Below are positions 1 through 5,697 of a stretch of DNA of 5,697 nucleotides, one piece after another (the stretch's first letter is position 1; each line of letters opens with the position of its first letter). Position numbers and translations under genes: made by a program. The notes under the pieces were generated by a model that made no database searches, was not told where the DNA came from, and saw nothing but the letters and a program-made list of their open reading frames with translations. The stretch comes from an uncultured Lachnospiraceae bacterium. GTDB taxonomy: Bacteria; Bacillota; Clostridia; Lachnospirales; Lachnospiraceae. The DNA is taken from the NCBI GenBank assembly GCA_945492935.1, contig CALYVE010000130.1:1-5697 (forward strand). Direction: 5' to 3'.

Positions 1-269
1 TTCGCATGGGCAAAAAGAAAGAAGATACATTAGTTGTAATATGCAATTTTACACAAATCGCACATAACGCATATAAGCTGGCAACACCATCCGGTGGTAA
101 GTGGGAGGAAGTTTTCTCGAGTGATAATGCGAAATTCGGCGGAGAGGGAATTAACAACAAGATTGCAAAACAGGCAAAGAAAGAAGCGTGTGATGGCTTT
201 GACCATTACATTTCGGTAAATGTTCCGCCACTTTCGATTTCTGTATTCAAAAAGAAAACCGGCAAATAA
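1..269 (+). CDS. glgB: 1,4-alpha-glucan (glycogen) branching enzyme, C-terminal fragment
   Basis: This is the 3' end of a gene that begins upstream of the window; the frame is open from base 3 and the ATG at 6 is probably an internal Met, not a start. About 88 residues are visible. They match the C-terminal all-beta domain of GH13 branching enzymes: an R-x-G-K-K lead-in, the strand VVICNFT, then Y-K-L-x-x-P, GGKWEEVFSSD, K-F-G-G, and the final strand HYISVNVPPLSISVFK, which corresponds to the usual SLxLPPLAxxxLK ending. The full enzyme makes alpha-1,6 branches in glycogen in the cytoplasm by cutting and transferring alpha-1,4 glucan chains; its catalytic barrel lies outside the window. A terminator follows 11 bases after the stop. 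Family assignment rests on the C-terminal domain only. Other GH13 enzymes with a similar beta domain are less likely because the NFT and LPPL-like elements fit GlgB well. Confidence 0.87.
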   Translation, partial: RMGKKKEDTLVVICNFTQIAHNAYKLATPSGGKWEEVFSSDNAKFGGEGINNKIAKQAKKEACDGFDHYISVNVPPLSISVFKKKTGK

Positions 270-279
270 ATATAAAACA

Positions 280-306
280 GGTTGCTCGTAATTGGGCAGC
301 CTTTTT
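280..306 (+). terminator. Intrinsic terminator after glgB
   Basis: GGTTGC (280-285) pairs with GCAGCC (296-301), including one G-T wobble, around a 10-base loop. Five T residues (302-306) follow directly. The stem starts 11 bases after the glgB stop, where a Rho-independent terminator is expected. The stem is short, so it may be only moderately efficient. Confidence 0.8.
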
Positions 307-343
307 ATTGATTTCCCGGGGCCTTGCCGGCAGTGCAATGAAT

Positions 344-366
344 AGAATTGCTGATGAAGCAATTCT
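344..366 (+). promoter_or_regulatory. Perfect 9-bp inverted repeat in the mscS leader
   Basis: AGAATTGCT (344-352) and AGCAATTCT (358-366) are exact reverse complements around the 5-base loop GATGA. Only a short T run (366-368) follows, so it makes a poor terminator. It ends 20 bases before the mscS ribosome binding site. It could be a leader-RNA hairpin, a protein-binding operator, or a second weak stop for read-through from glgB. The symmetry is directly visible; the role is unknown. A TAGAAT hexamer (343-348) overlaps the left arm and could be a -10 box, but no good -35 sits at the right distance. Confidence 0.45.
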
Positions 367-395
367 TTCCGATTCGGTTATGGATGGAGGTTATT

Positions 396-1277
396 ATGTA
401 TTTAACAGACACATCACCTATGGAAGAACTAAAAAATGTTGATAAGTCAAAATTTGAAGATTATTTCGAGCAGTTCGGAGATTGGCTCGTATCAAAAGCC
501 TTTGATTTACTTATTGCTTTTTTATTTCTGTTTATTGGAACAAAGATTATTAAACTGATTATAAAAATAATAAAGCATTCTTTTGATAAAACAGGTATGG
601 AAACGTCAGTATCCGGTTTTTTACTGTCCTTTATTAAGGGTGTTTTGTATTTTATTGTCATCATTATGTCTGCTTCTATTTTGGGCATACAGGTAACTTC
701 CCTTGTGGCGATTTTAGGTACTGCAGGTCTTGCGATTGGTCTTGCCTTGCAGGGAAGTCTTGCCAATTTCGCGGGCGGCGTGCTTATACTGATTATGAAA
801 CCATTCAAGGTTGGCGATTTTATTATCGAGAATGATAAGGGATGTCAGGGAACGGTTGAATCCATTGATATTTTTTACACAAAGCTTCGAACCTATGACA
901 ACAAAATTATTGTAATTCCCAATGGGAATATTACCTCACATTCTTTAGTGAATGTTACATCGTCAGGCTCCAGAAAGCTTGATATTTCAGTTTCTGTTTC
1001 TTATGAATCAAACATTAAACAAGTGAAAGCTGTTTTAGAAGCATTGATGCAAAATTCAGAATATTGTGATAAAACGAAGGCTATGGAAGTGTTTGTTGAT
1101 GAATTTCTGGATAGCGGAATGAAAATCTGCATGCGATGTTTTGTAAAGACGGAAGATTACTGGAAGGCAAAGTGGGAGTTGATGGAGCAAATGAAAGAAG
1201 CATTTGATGAGAATGGTATTATTATTCCGTATCCGCATATGGATGTTTCGGTAAAGGAACACAAAAATATAGAATAA
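396..1277 (+). CDS. mscS: MscS-family small-conductance mechanosensitive channel
   Basis: Encodes a 293-residue inner-membrane channel expected to open under membrane tension and release solutes during hypo-osmotic shock, probably as a heptamer. The start at 396 is chosen because GGAGG (386-390) lies 5 bases upstream; a TTG 48 bases earlier is in frame but has no such site. Three hydrophobic segments are visible at about 31-55, 75-98 and 100-133. The third carries the MscS pore-helix signature LGTAGLAIGLALQGSLANFAGG (107-128), described here for its Gly/Ala packing; Leu112 and Leu116 align with the E. coli pore-seal leucines L105 and L109, and Gln119-Gly120 with the Q112-G113 kink. The cytoplasmic beta domain follows, with KPFKVGDFI (135-143) and IPNGNI (174-179), and ends in the usual IPYPHMDV near 277-284. 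Length is close to E. coli MscS (286). It stands alone between a terminator and a promoter. Confidence in the family is very high; the exact paralogue type is less certain. Confidence 0.95.
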   Translation: MYLTDTSPMEELKNVDKSKFEDYFEQFGDWLVSKAFDLLIAFLFLFIGTKIIKLIIKIIKHSFDKTGMETSVSGFLLSFIKGVLYFIVIIMSASILGIQVTSLVAILGTAGLAIGLALQGSLANFAGGVLILIMKPFKVGDFIIENDKGCQGTVESIDIFYTKLRTYDNKIIVIPNGNITSHSLVNVTSSGSRKLDISVSVSYESNIKQVKAVLEALMQNSEYCDKTKAMEVFVDEFLDSGMKICMRCFVKTEDYWKAKWELMEQMKEAFDENGIIIPYPHMDVSVKEHKNIE

Positions 1278-1323
1278 AGTAGGTGTAAGGCAAGATTTCT
1301 TTATAGTATTCATATTTGAATTG

Positions 1324-1332
1324 TGTTATAAT
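1324..1332 (+). promoter_or_regulatory. Extended -10 promoter for the cysK-cobW unit
   Basis: TGTTATAAT (1324-1332) contains a perfect TATAAT (1327-1332) preceded by the TGn extension, typical of sigma-A promoters that work with a weak -35. The sequence 17 bases upstream (TAGTAT, 1304-1309) is a poor -35. Transcription would start near 1339, giving a leader of about 33 bases before the cysK start. No riboswitch, T-box or recognisable Zur-type operator is seen in the 94-base gap, and no clear terminator for mscS is present, so some read-through is possible. Confidence 0.65.
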
Positions 1333-1371
1333 CTTATAGGTTTTTCCAAATAATATAAAAGAGGCGATAGA

Positions 1372-2277
1372 ATGGTTTATACGAATGTATTAGATTTAAT
1401 CGGAAACACACCATTATTAAGTTTGACAGAGTCAACAGGGTGTGAAATATATGCGAAAGCCGAGTTTTTGAACCCGGGCGGAAGTATTAAGGATCGTATT
1501 GCACTTAATATGCTTAATGTTGCAGAGGCAGAAGGAAAATTAAAGCCCGGCATGACGATTATCGAACCAACGAGCGGTAATACCGGTATTGGTCTTGCTT
1601 TATGCGGAACACGCAAAGGTTACGATGTCATCATTGTAATGCCGGAGAATATGAGCGAAGAGCGTAAGAAGATTATAAAAGCTTTGGGTGCAAAGCTTGT
1701 TCTTACAGATCCCGTATTAAGTATTGGCGGTTCTGTCGATAAGGCTACCGAAATATACAATAGTGATCCTGAAAAATATTTTATGCCACAGCAGTTTGTG
1801 AATCCGGCGAATCCGGATATTCATTATCGTACAACTGCAAGGGAGCTTACTACACAGCTTGGCAAAAAAATTGATATTTACATTTCCGGTATAGGTAGCG
1901 GTGGTACATTACAGGGCATTGCAAAGTATCTGCTTGAGCAAAATCCGGATACAAGAATTGTTGCGGTTGAGCCAAAGAATGTTTCAGCGTTACTAGGTCA
2001 TGAGCCGGGATTGCATCAGATTCAAGGTATTGGTGACGGATTTATTCCGGAGATTCTTGATACAAGTATTATTACAGATATTGTTGAAGTAACAGACGAA
2101 GATGCGATAGAGACAGCACGGAAGCTCGCAAAACAGCAGGGCTTGCTTGTTGGTACATCCTCAGGCGCAAATGTTTGGACAGCAATGAAAATGGCTGAGA
2201 AATACGGTAAGGATAAGGTGATTGCAACAATCCTTCCTGACCGCGTAGAACGATATTTTAGTACATCTTTGATTTAG
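1372..2277 (+). CDS. cysK: Cysteine synthase (O-acetylserine sulfhydrylase), PLP-dependent
   Basis: Encodes a 301-residue cytoplasmic fold-type II PLP enzyme expected to make L-cysteine from O-acetylserine and sulfide. The ATG follows GAGG (1361-1364) with 7 bases between. The N-terminal IGNTPL (10-15) is typical. NPGGSIKDR (34-42) holds the PLP lysine, Lys40. EPTSGNTG (65-72) is the substrate loop, GIGSGGT (173-179) the phosphate-binding loop, and GTSSGAN (261-267) has the Ser expected to contact the pyridine nitrogen. IQGIGDGFIP (217-226) matches the family's active-site segment. Length is near the family norm of about 300-310. The C-terminal motif usually written D-S/T-G-E-R-Y-L-S reads PDRVERYFST (289-298), a mild variant. 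A CysM or cystathionine beta-synthase-like enzyme is possible, but the motifs favour CysK. It is the first gene of a probable operon, 19 bases before a COG0523 GTPase gene, an unusual neighbour that suggests cysteine supply is tied to metal handling. Confidence 0.92.
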   Translation: MVYTNVLDLIGNTPLLSLTESTGCEIYAKAEFLNPGGSIKDRIALNMLNVAEAEGKLKPGMTIIEPTSGNTGIGLALCGTRKGYDVIIVMPENMSEERKKIIKALGAKLVLTDPVLSIGGSVDKATEIYNSDPEKYFMPQQFVNPANPDIHYRTTARELTTQLGKKIDIYISGIGSGGTLQGIAKYLLEQNPDTRIVAVEPKNVSALLGHEPGLHQIQGIGDGFIPEILDTSIITDIVEVTDEDAIETARKLAKQQGLLVGTSSGANVWTAMKMAEKYGKDKVIATILPDRVERYFSTSLI

Positions 2278-2296
2278 TTGACAGGAGGTTTTTCAT

Positions 2297-3433
2297 ATGA
2301 CAAAGATTGATATTATGTCCGGCTTTTTAGGAGCAGGAAAAACAACATTAATTAAAAAACTGATTGCTGATGCATTCGCAGGTGAAAAGCTTGTTTTAAT
2401 TGAAAATGAGTTTGGTGAGATTGGAATTGACGGAGGTTTTCTTAAGGAAGCCGGAGTGGAAATTACAGAGATGAATTCCGGTTGTATCTGTTGTTCTCTT
2501 GTAGGAGACTTCGGAACAGCGTTAAAACAAGTAATAGAGCAATATTCACCGGATCGTGTATTAATTGAGCCTTCCGGTGTTGGTAAGCTTTCCGATGTAA
2601 TTAAGGCAGTTGAGGATGTTAAGGATGCTGTTGATGTAACAATTAATAGTGCTACAACAGTCGTTGATGTTTCAAAGTGCAAAATGTACATGAAAAACTT
2701 TGGCGAGTTTTTCAATAATCAGGTTGAAAGTGCCGGTACTATCGTTTTAAGCCGTACACAAAATGTTGCAGATGTAAAATTAAATGATACAGTTGCCATG
2801 CTACGTGAACATAACAAGGATGCTGTTATTATTACAACTCCTTGGGATGATATCGACGGCAAGGTTATTGTTGATGCTATGGAGCACACAAATACGCTGG
2901 ATGACTTGATTGCTGAGGCTGTTAAGATTGCAAAGGAGCACGAACATCATCATCACGAGCATCATCATGAGCATGGAGAAGAATGCACGTGCGGATGTCA
3001 TGATCACGAGCATGAACATGAGCATGACCATGAGCATGAGCATGACCATGAGCACCATCACGACCATGAGCACCATCATGACCATGAGCACCATCATGAA
3101 CATGGAGAAGAGTGTACGTGTGGATGTCACGACCATGACCATCATCATGCAGATGATATTTTCTCAAGCTGGGGTGTTGAAACGTCCGTTAAATTCGATA
3201 AAGCGCAGCTTGAGGGCATTTTGGAACAGCTTGCCCAGGAAGAGAACGATTATGGAGTTATTCTTCGTGCGAAAGGAATTGTTTCCGGTAAAGATGGCAC
3301 ATGGTTGCATTTTGATCTTGTTCCCGGAGAATATGAAGTGCGGGAAGGTGCACCTGACTACACAGGTAAGCTTTGTGTAATTGGTAGCGGTTTGGATGAA
3401 AGTGCACTTGCTACCTTATTTTCGATAAATTAA
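2297..3433 (+). CDS. COG0523/CobW-family GTPase with large His/Cys-rich insert (putative metallochaperone)
   Basis: Encodes a 378-residue G3E-family P-loop protein; relatives deliver or store metals such as Zn, Co or Ni for target enzymes. AGGAGG (2283-2288) lies 8 bases before the ATG. Walker A is GFLGAGKTT (9-17). The metal motif GCICC (62-66, Cys63, Cys65, Cys66) and the switch EPSG (91-94) are intact. The position of the guanine-specifying NKxD reads SRTQ (152-155), so base recognition may be altered. Residues 214-283 form a low-complexity linker with 35 His, many Asp/Glu and two CTCGC clusters. A CobW C-terminal domain follows (about 290-378), with RAKGIVSG, FDLVPGE and VIGSGLD. There is no signal peptide or membrane segment, so it should be cytoplasmic. 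It sits 19 bases after cysK and 19 bases before a second CobW-like gene, implying co-transcription. The family is certain; the metal and client protein are unknown, with zinc the most likely guess. Confidence 0.93.
   Translation: MTKIDIMSGFLGAGKTTLIKKLIADAFAGEKLVLIENEFGEIGIDGGFLKEAGVEITEMNSGCICCSLVGDFGTALKQVIEQYSPDRVLIEPSGVGKLSDVIKAVEDVKDAVDVTINSATTVVDVSKCKMYMKNFGEFFNNQVESAGTIVLSRTQNVADVKLNDTVAMLREHNKDAVIITTPWDDIDGKVIVDAMEHTNTLDDLIAEAVKIAKEHEHHHHEHHHEHGEECTCGCHDHEHEHEHDHEHEHDHEHHHDHEHHHDHEHHHEHGEECTCGCHDHDHHHADDIFSSWGVETSVKFDKAQLEGILEQLAQEENDYGVILRAKGIVSGKDGTWLHFDLVPGEYEVREGAPDYTGKLCVIGSGLDESALATLFSIN
2936..3145 (+). repeat. His/Cys-rich coding repeat region inside the CobW-family gene
   Basis: This encodes residues 214-283 of the GTPase. 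It contains three tandem 18-base units coding for D-H-E-H-H-H (3044-3097), flanked by two copies of a 13-residue block, E-H-G-E-E-C-T-C-G-C-H-D-H (2969-3007 and 3098-3136), 129 bases apart. The two blocks are identical in protein but differ at seven of 13 codons, all synonymously. The region is likely a flexible metal-binding arm. Its CAT/GAG/GAC repetitiveness also creates spurious open frames on both strands. Confidence 0.95.
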
Positions 3434-3452
3434 TTTGGAAGGAAGCATAGAT

Positions 3453-4415
3453 ATGGGACCAAAGAATCCAGTGAATGAAATACCGGTATACATGTTTATG
3501 GGCTTTTTGGAAAGTGGTAAGACGACTTTTGCGAACGAAACCTTGATTGACCGGGGATTCACAGAAGGCGAACCAACCTTACTTTTAGTTTGTGAGGAGG
3601 GTATCGAGGAATATGACGAGGAATATTTGAAAAGCCAAAACATTTTTTTGGAGTACATTGATGAGAATAAATTAAATACAGAATATTTACTTGATTTGCA
3701 GGATAAATATAAGCCTACCCGCGTTATGATTGAGTATAACGGAACCTGGAAAATGGATAAGCTGTTTTCCATCCGTGTGCCAAAGGGTTGGACCGTCGTT
3801 CAGGTAATTACATTTGTAGATGCATCAACCTTTGATGTATATGTTGCGAATATGAAGTCAATGATGATGGAGCAGCTTTCTACAGCAGATATGATTATAT
3901 TCAATCGATGTGACGAAAATACAAAGCGTGCGGAGTATCGTCGAAGTATTAAGGCGGTAAATCGTCGGGCACAGGTAATTTTTGAGAATAAGGACGGTCT
4001 TGCGGAGGTTGATGACGGTGAACTTGATTTGCCATATGATATTAATCAGCCTGTCATTGAGCTTTTGGATGATGACTATGGTATTTTTTATATTGATGCC
4101 TGTGATAATCCCGATAAGTATGTTGGAAAGACAATCAAATTTAAAGCGATGGTGCATAAACCAAAGGAATACAAAATCAACGAGTTTGTACCGGGACGTT
4201 TTGCAATGACATGTTGTGCGGATGATATTGCATTTATTGGCTTTAAATGCTATTTTGATGCGGCAAAGCATTTGACGGACCGTCAGTGGGTTATGGTAAC
4301 AGGTGAAATTGAAAAAGAATTCTATCCTGAGTTTGAAGGGGATGGACCTGTTATTCGTGCGAAGAAGGTTGAACCGGCAAAACCGGCTGAAGAAGAGCTG
4401 GTTTATTTTAACTAA
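3453..4415 (+). CDS. Divergent CobW-like P-loop GTPase fused to a DUF1980/YcgQ-like C-terminal domain
   Basis: Encodes a 320-residue protein with two parts. The start at 3453 is chosen because GGAAGG (3437-3442) lies about 10 bases upstream; an in-frame TTG at 3435 overlaps that site. The N-terminal half resembles COG0523 GTPases: a beta strand, then Walker A GFLESGKTT (17-25), EYNG (94-97) where EPSG is usual, and FNRCDE (150-155) as an NKxD equivalent. The CxCC metal motif is absent, and an acidic stretch (48-58) lies in that interval. The C-terminal part (about 205-320) resembles the C-terminal domain of the TIGR03943/DUF1980 (B. subtilis YcgQ) family: DKYVGKTIKFKAMV, then F-V-P-G-R-F-A-M-T-C-C-A-D-D (245-258), QWVMVTGEI and IRAKKVE. 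YcgQ itself has membrane helices before this domain; none is seen here. Third gene of the unit, followed by a strong terminator. Function unknown; metal trafficking is inferred from both domain families and from the adjacent GTPase. Confidence 0.85.
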   Translation: MGPKNPVNEIPVYMFMGFLESGKTTFANETLIDRGFTEGEPTLLLVCEEGIEEYDEEYLKSQNIFLEYIDENKLNTEYLLDLQDKYKPTRVMIEYNGTWKMDKLFSIRVPKGWTVVQVITFVDASTFDVYVANMKSMMMEQLSTADMIIFNRCDENTKRAEYRRSIKAVNRRAQVIFENKDGLAEVDDGELDLPYDINQPVIELLDDDYGIFYIDACDNPDKYVGKTIKFKAMVHKPKEYKINEFVPGRFAMTCCADDIAFIGFKCYFDAAKHLTDRQWVMVTGEIEKEFYPEFEGDGPVIRAKKVEPAKPAEEELVYFN

Positions 4416-4422
4416 CATGTAG

Positions 4423-4460
4423 AATGTCAAGGATTTGTTCACAATTCCTTGACATTTTTT
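4423..4460 (+). terminator. Strong intrinsic terminator ending the cysK-cobW unit
   Basis: AATGTCAAGGA (4423-4433) and TCCTTGACATT (4446-4456) form a perfect 11-bp stem around a 12-base loop, followed by an unbroken T run (4455-4460). It starts 7 bases after the stop of the fused CobW-like gene. This marks the end of the three-gene transcript and isolates it from the protease gene. Confidence 0.93.
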
Positions 4461-4478
4461 ACAAAAATTCATCATATT
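4449..4478 (+). promoter_or_regulatory. Possible promoter for the htrA-type gene
   Basis: A perfect TTGACA (4449-4454) lies in the right arm of the terminator stem, and 18 bases later CATATT (4473-4478) matches four of six -10 positions. A second option is TTTACA (4477-4482), but its spacing to TATAGC (4497-4502) is only 14 bases. A promoter must lie between the terminator and 4539, yet neither candidate is strong. The leader would be about 55 bases. Confidence 0.3.
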
Positions 4479-4538
4479 TACATTTTAGTATTAGCCTATA
4501 GCTTAAAACATCACTGAAAAATGAAAGGATGATGATAT

Positions 4539-5697
4539 ATGAGTCAGAAAGACGGCAAAAAAAGTATGGTAAAGGGTGCTGTTACGATTGCTTTAGGTGC
4601 TACATTGTTTGGCGGTATTTCCGGTGTTACATTTAATACAGTAACCGGTGGTTCGTCAACAAAAAGCAGTATCCGCACATCTTTTGAAGAAAATTTAATT
4701 AAAAACGGTTTCCGTATACCAACAAATGAAGATGATTTAGCCGATAACGATTCAGCAGGTTCGGCTATTGATCCGTCCTTTTCACTTCCAACAACAACCT
4801 TTGACGGAAGCGATTTAGCAAAAAGTCAAAGTCTGGATGTATCAGACATAGCGGAAGGTGTTATGCCTGCGATTGTTTCCGTAAATGTAAAAGCTACACA
4901 GGAGGTTCCGGACTATTTCGGATTTAGTCAGCAGTATGAGGTTGAGGGCTGTGGCTCCGGTATTATTATCGGTGAGACGGAGAACGAAATCTTTATTATT
5001 ACAAATAATCACGTTGTTGAAGGTGCGACAGAGCTTTCGGTTGGCTTTATTGATGAGAGTTCGTGCTCTGCCACTGTAAAGAATGTTGATGAGGACAATG
5101 ACCTTGCGGTCGTCATTGTAAACAAAAAGGATGTTTCTTCGGATACCTTAAATCAAATTGCTGTAGCTAAGCTCGGAGATTCCAATACGATTAAGGTCGG
5201 AGAGCAGGTTGTAGCAATTGGAAATGCGCTTGGATATGGGCAGTCCGTTACAACAGGTATTGTAAGTGCGAAGAACTGCATGAATTCAACAAATGCAACG
5301 GCACTTATCCAAACAGATGCTGCGATTAATCCGGGAAATAGTGGTGGTGCCCTTCTTAACATGAAGGGTGAGGTTATTGGAATTAACTCATCGAAATATG
5401 CATCGACCGATGTAGAAGGAATGGGCTTTGCGATTCCGATTTCAAGTGTTGAGAGTATTATTTCTGATTTGATGACACAAGATCCGAAGGAAAAGCTCGC
5501 AGATGATGAAAGAGGCTATCTTGGCATTAGCTGTGGTACGATTTCAGAAGAGTATTCTGCGGTATATGGTATGCCTGTAGGAGTGTTGATTACGGATTTT
5601 CAAGATGAATCAGCAGCAAAAAAAGCAGGTCTTAAGAAGAATGATGTCATTACAAAAATCGACGGAAAAGCCGTTAAATCAGCGGAATCACTAATTG
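4539..5697 (+). CDS. HtrA/DegP-type membrane-anchored serine protease with PDZ domain, 3' end missing
   Basis: The first 386 residues are in the window; the frame stays open to the right edge. AAAGGA (4524-4529) lies 9 bases before the ATG. A short basic N-terminus is followed by one hydrophobic segment (about 11-33), which should act as an uncleaved signal anchor, placing the protease outside the membrane. A Ser/Thr/Asp-rich linker runs to about residue 98. The trypsin-like domain (about 100-312) has the full triad: His158 in TNNHVV, Asp188 in DNDLAV and Ser268 in NPGNSGGALL; GMGFAIP (294-300) closes it. A PDZ domain starts near GYLGI (326-330) and includes ITDFQDESAAKKAGLKKND before the cut. 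Such enzymes degrade misfolded or secreted proteins during envelope stress and are often induced by two-component systems, though no such site is visible. The gene follows a terminator, so it is its own unit. Which HtrA paralogue this is cannot be told. Confidence 0.95.
   Translation, partial: MSQKDGKKSMVKGAVTIALGATLFGGISGVTFNTVTGGSSTKSSIRTSFEENLIKNGFRIPTNEDDLADNDSAGSAIDPSFSLPTTTFDGSDLAKSQSLDVSDIAEGVMPAIVSVNVKATQEVPDYFGFSQQYEVEGCGSGIIIGETENEIFIITNNHVVEGATELSVGFIDESSCSATVKNVDEDNDLAVVIVNKKDVSSDTLNQIAVAKLGDSNTIKVGEQVVAIGNALGYGQSVTTGIVSAKNCMNSTNATALIQTDAAINPGNSGGALLNMKGEVIGINSSKYASTDVEGMGFAIPISSVESIISDLMTQDPKEKLADDERGYLGISCGTISEEYSAVYGMPVGVLITDFQDESAAKKAGLKKNDVITKIDGKAVKSAESLI

Noticed and set aside
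6..269. A stand-alone 87-residue protein starting at the ATG at base 6.
   Set aside because: The frame is open upstream, there is too little sequence for a ribosome binding site, and the product aligns with the last domain of a branching enzyme.
286..294. TCGTAATT as half of a Zur-type operator.
   Set aside because: Only one half-site is present, it lies in the loop of the glgB terminator, and it is far from the metal-related genes.
348..395. A TTG-initiated extension of MscS by 16 residues.
   Set aside because: The extension covers the GGAGG site that serves the ATG at 396 and part of the leader hairpin, and it does not resemble an MscS N-terminus.
1278..1371. A T-box, SAM or other sulfur-responsive riboswitch before cysK.
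   Set aside because: The predicted leader is only about 33 bases, too short for any such element, and no conserved core is visible.
2278..2306. A perfect TTGACA at 2278-2283 just upstream of the CobW-family gene, as an internal promoter.
   Set aside because: No -10-like hexamer lies 16-18 bases downstream, and the end of the hexamer overlaps the Shine-Dalgarno sequence.
2801..3167. Long open frames on the minus strand and in a second plus frame across the His-rich region, rich in Met/Val or His/Asp/Gly.
   Set aside because: They are by-products of the repetitive CAT/GAG/GAC codons of the true gene; they lack ribosome binding sites and resemble no protein family.
3858..4475. A 205-codon minus-strand open frame over the DUF1980 fusion gene.
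   Set aside because: It overlaps a clearly conserved gene and crosses its terminator, has no convincing start signal, and its translation is unlike known domains.

Overview
The window looks like chromosomal DNA from a low-GC Gram-positive anaerobe, most likely a Clostridia member such as a Lachnospiraceae species. The reasons are AT-rich third positions, strong GGAGG-type ribosome binding sites, T-tailed hairpin terminators, and a membrane-anchored HtrA of Firmicutes style. The taxonomic call is an inference. Every gene reads on the + strand.

Layout: (1) bases 1-269 are the 3' end of a glycogen branching enzyme gene (glgB), closed by a hairpin terminator at 280-306. (2) A 90-base leader with a GC-rich patch and a perfect 9-bp inverted repeat precedes an MscS-family mechanosensitive channel (396-1277). 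(3) An extended -10 promoter at about 1324-1332 precedes a tight three-gene unit: cysteine synthase (1372-2277), a COG0523/CobW GTPase with a huge His/Cys-rich metal-binding insert (2297-3433), and a second, divergent CobW-like P-loop protein fused to a C-terminal DUF1980/YcgQ-like domain (3453-4415). The two internal gaps are 19 bases each, and a strong terminator ends the unit at 4423-4460. (4) The start of an HtrA/DegP-type serine protease gene (4539 onward) runs off the right edge inside its PDZ domain.

The most interesting part is the middle unit. It links cysteine synthesis to two unequal COG0523 proteins. The first keeps Walker A, CxCC and the E-x-x-G switch and has 35 histidines in about 70 residues, but its guanine-recognition NKxD motif is degenerate. 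The second has lost CxCC and the E-P-S-G form, keeps Walker A and an NRCD motif, and carries a Cys-Cys-containing DUF1980 domain that in relatives belongs to a separate membrane-associated partner of a putative permease. A plausible but untested reading is a two-component metal (zinc-like) trafficking or insertion system co-expressed with cysteine supply. The flanking genes (glgB, mscS, htrA) look ordinary.
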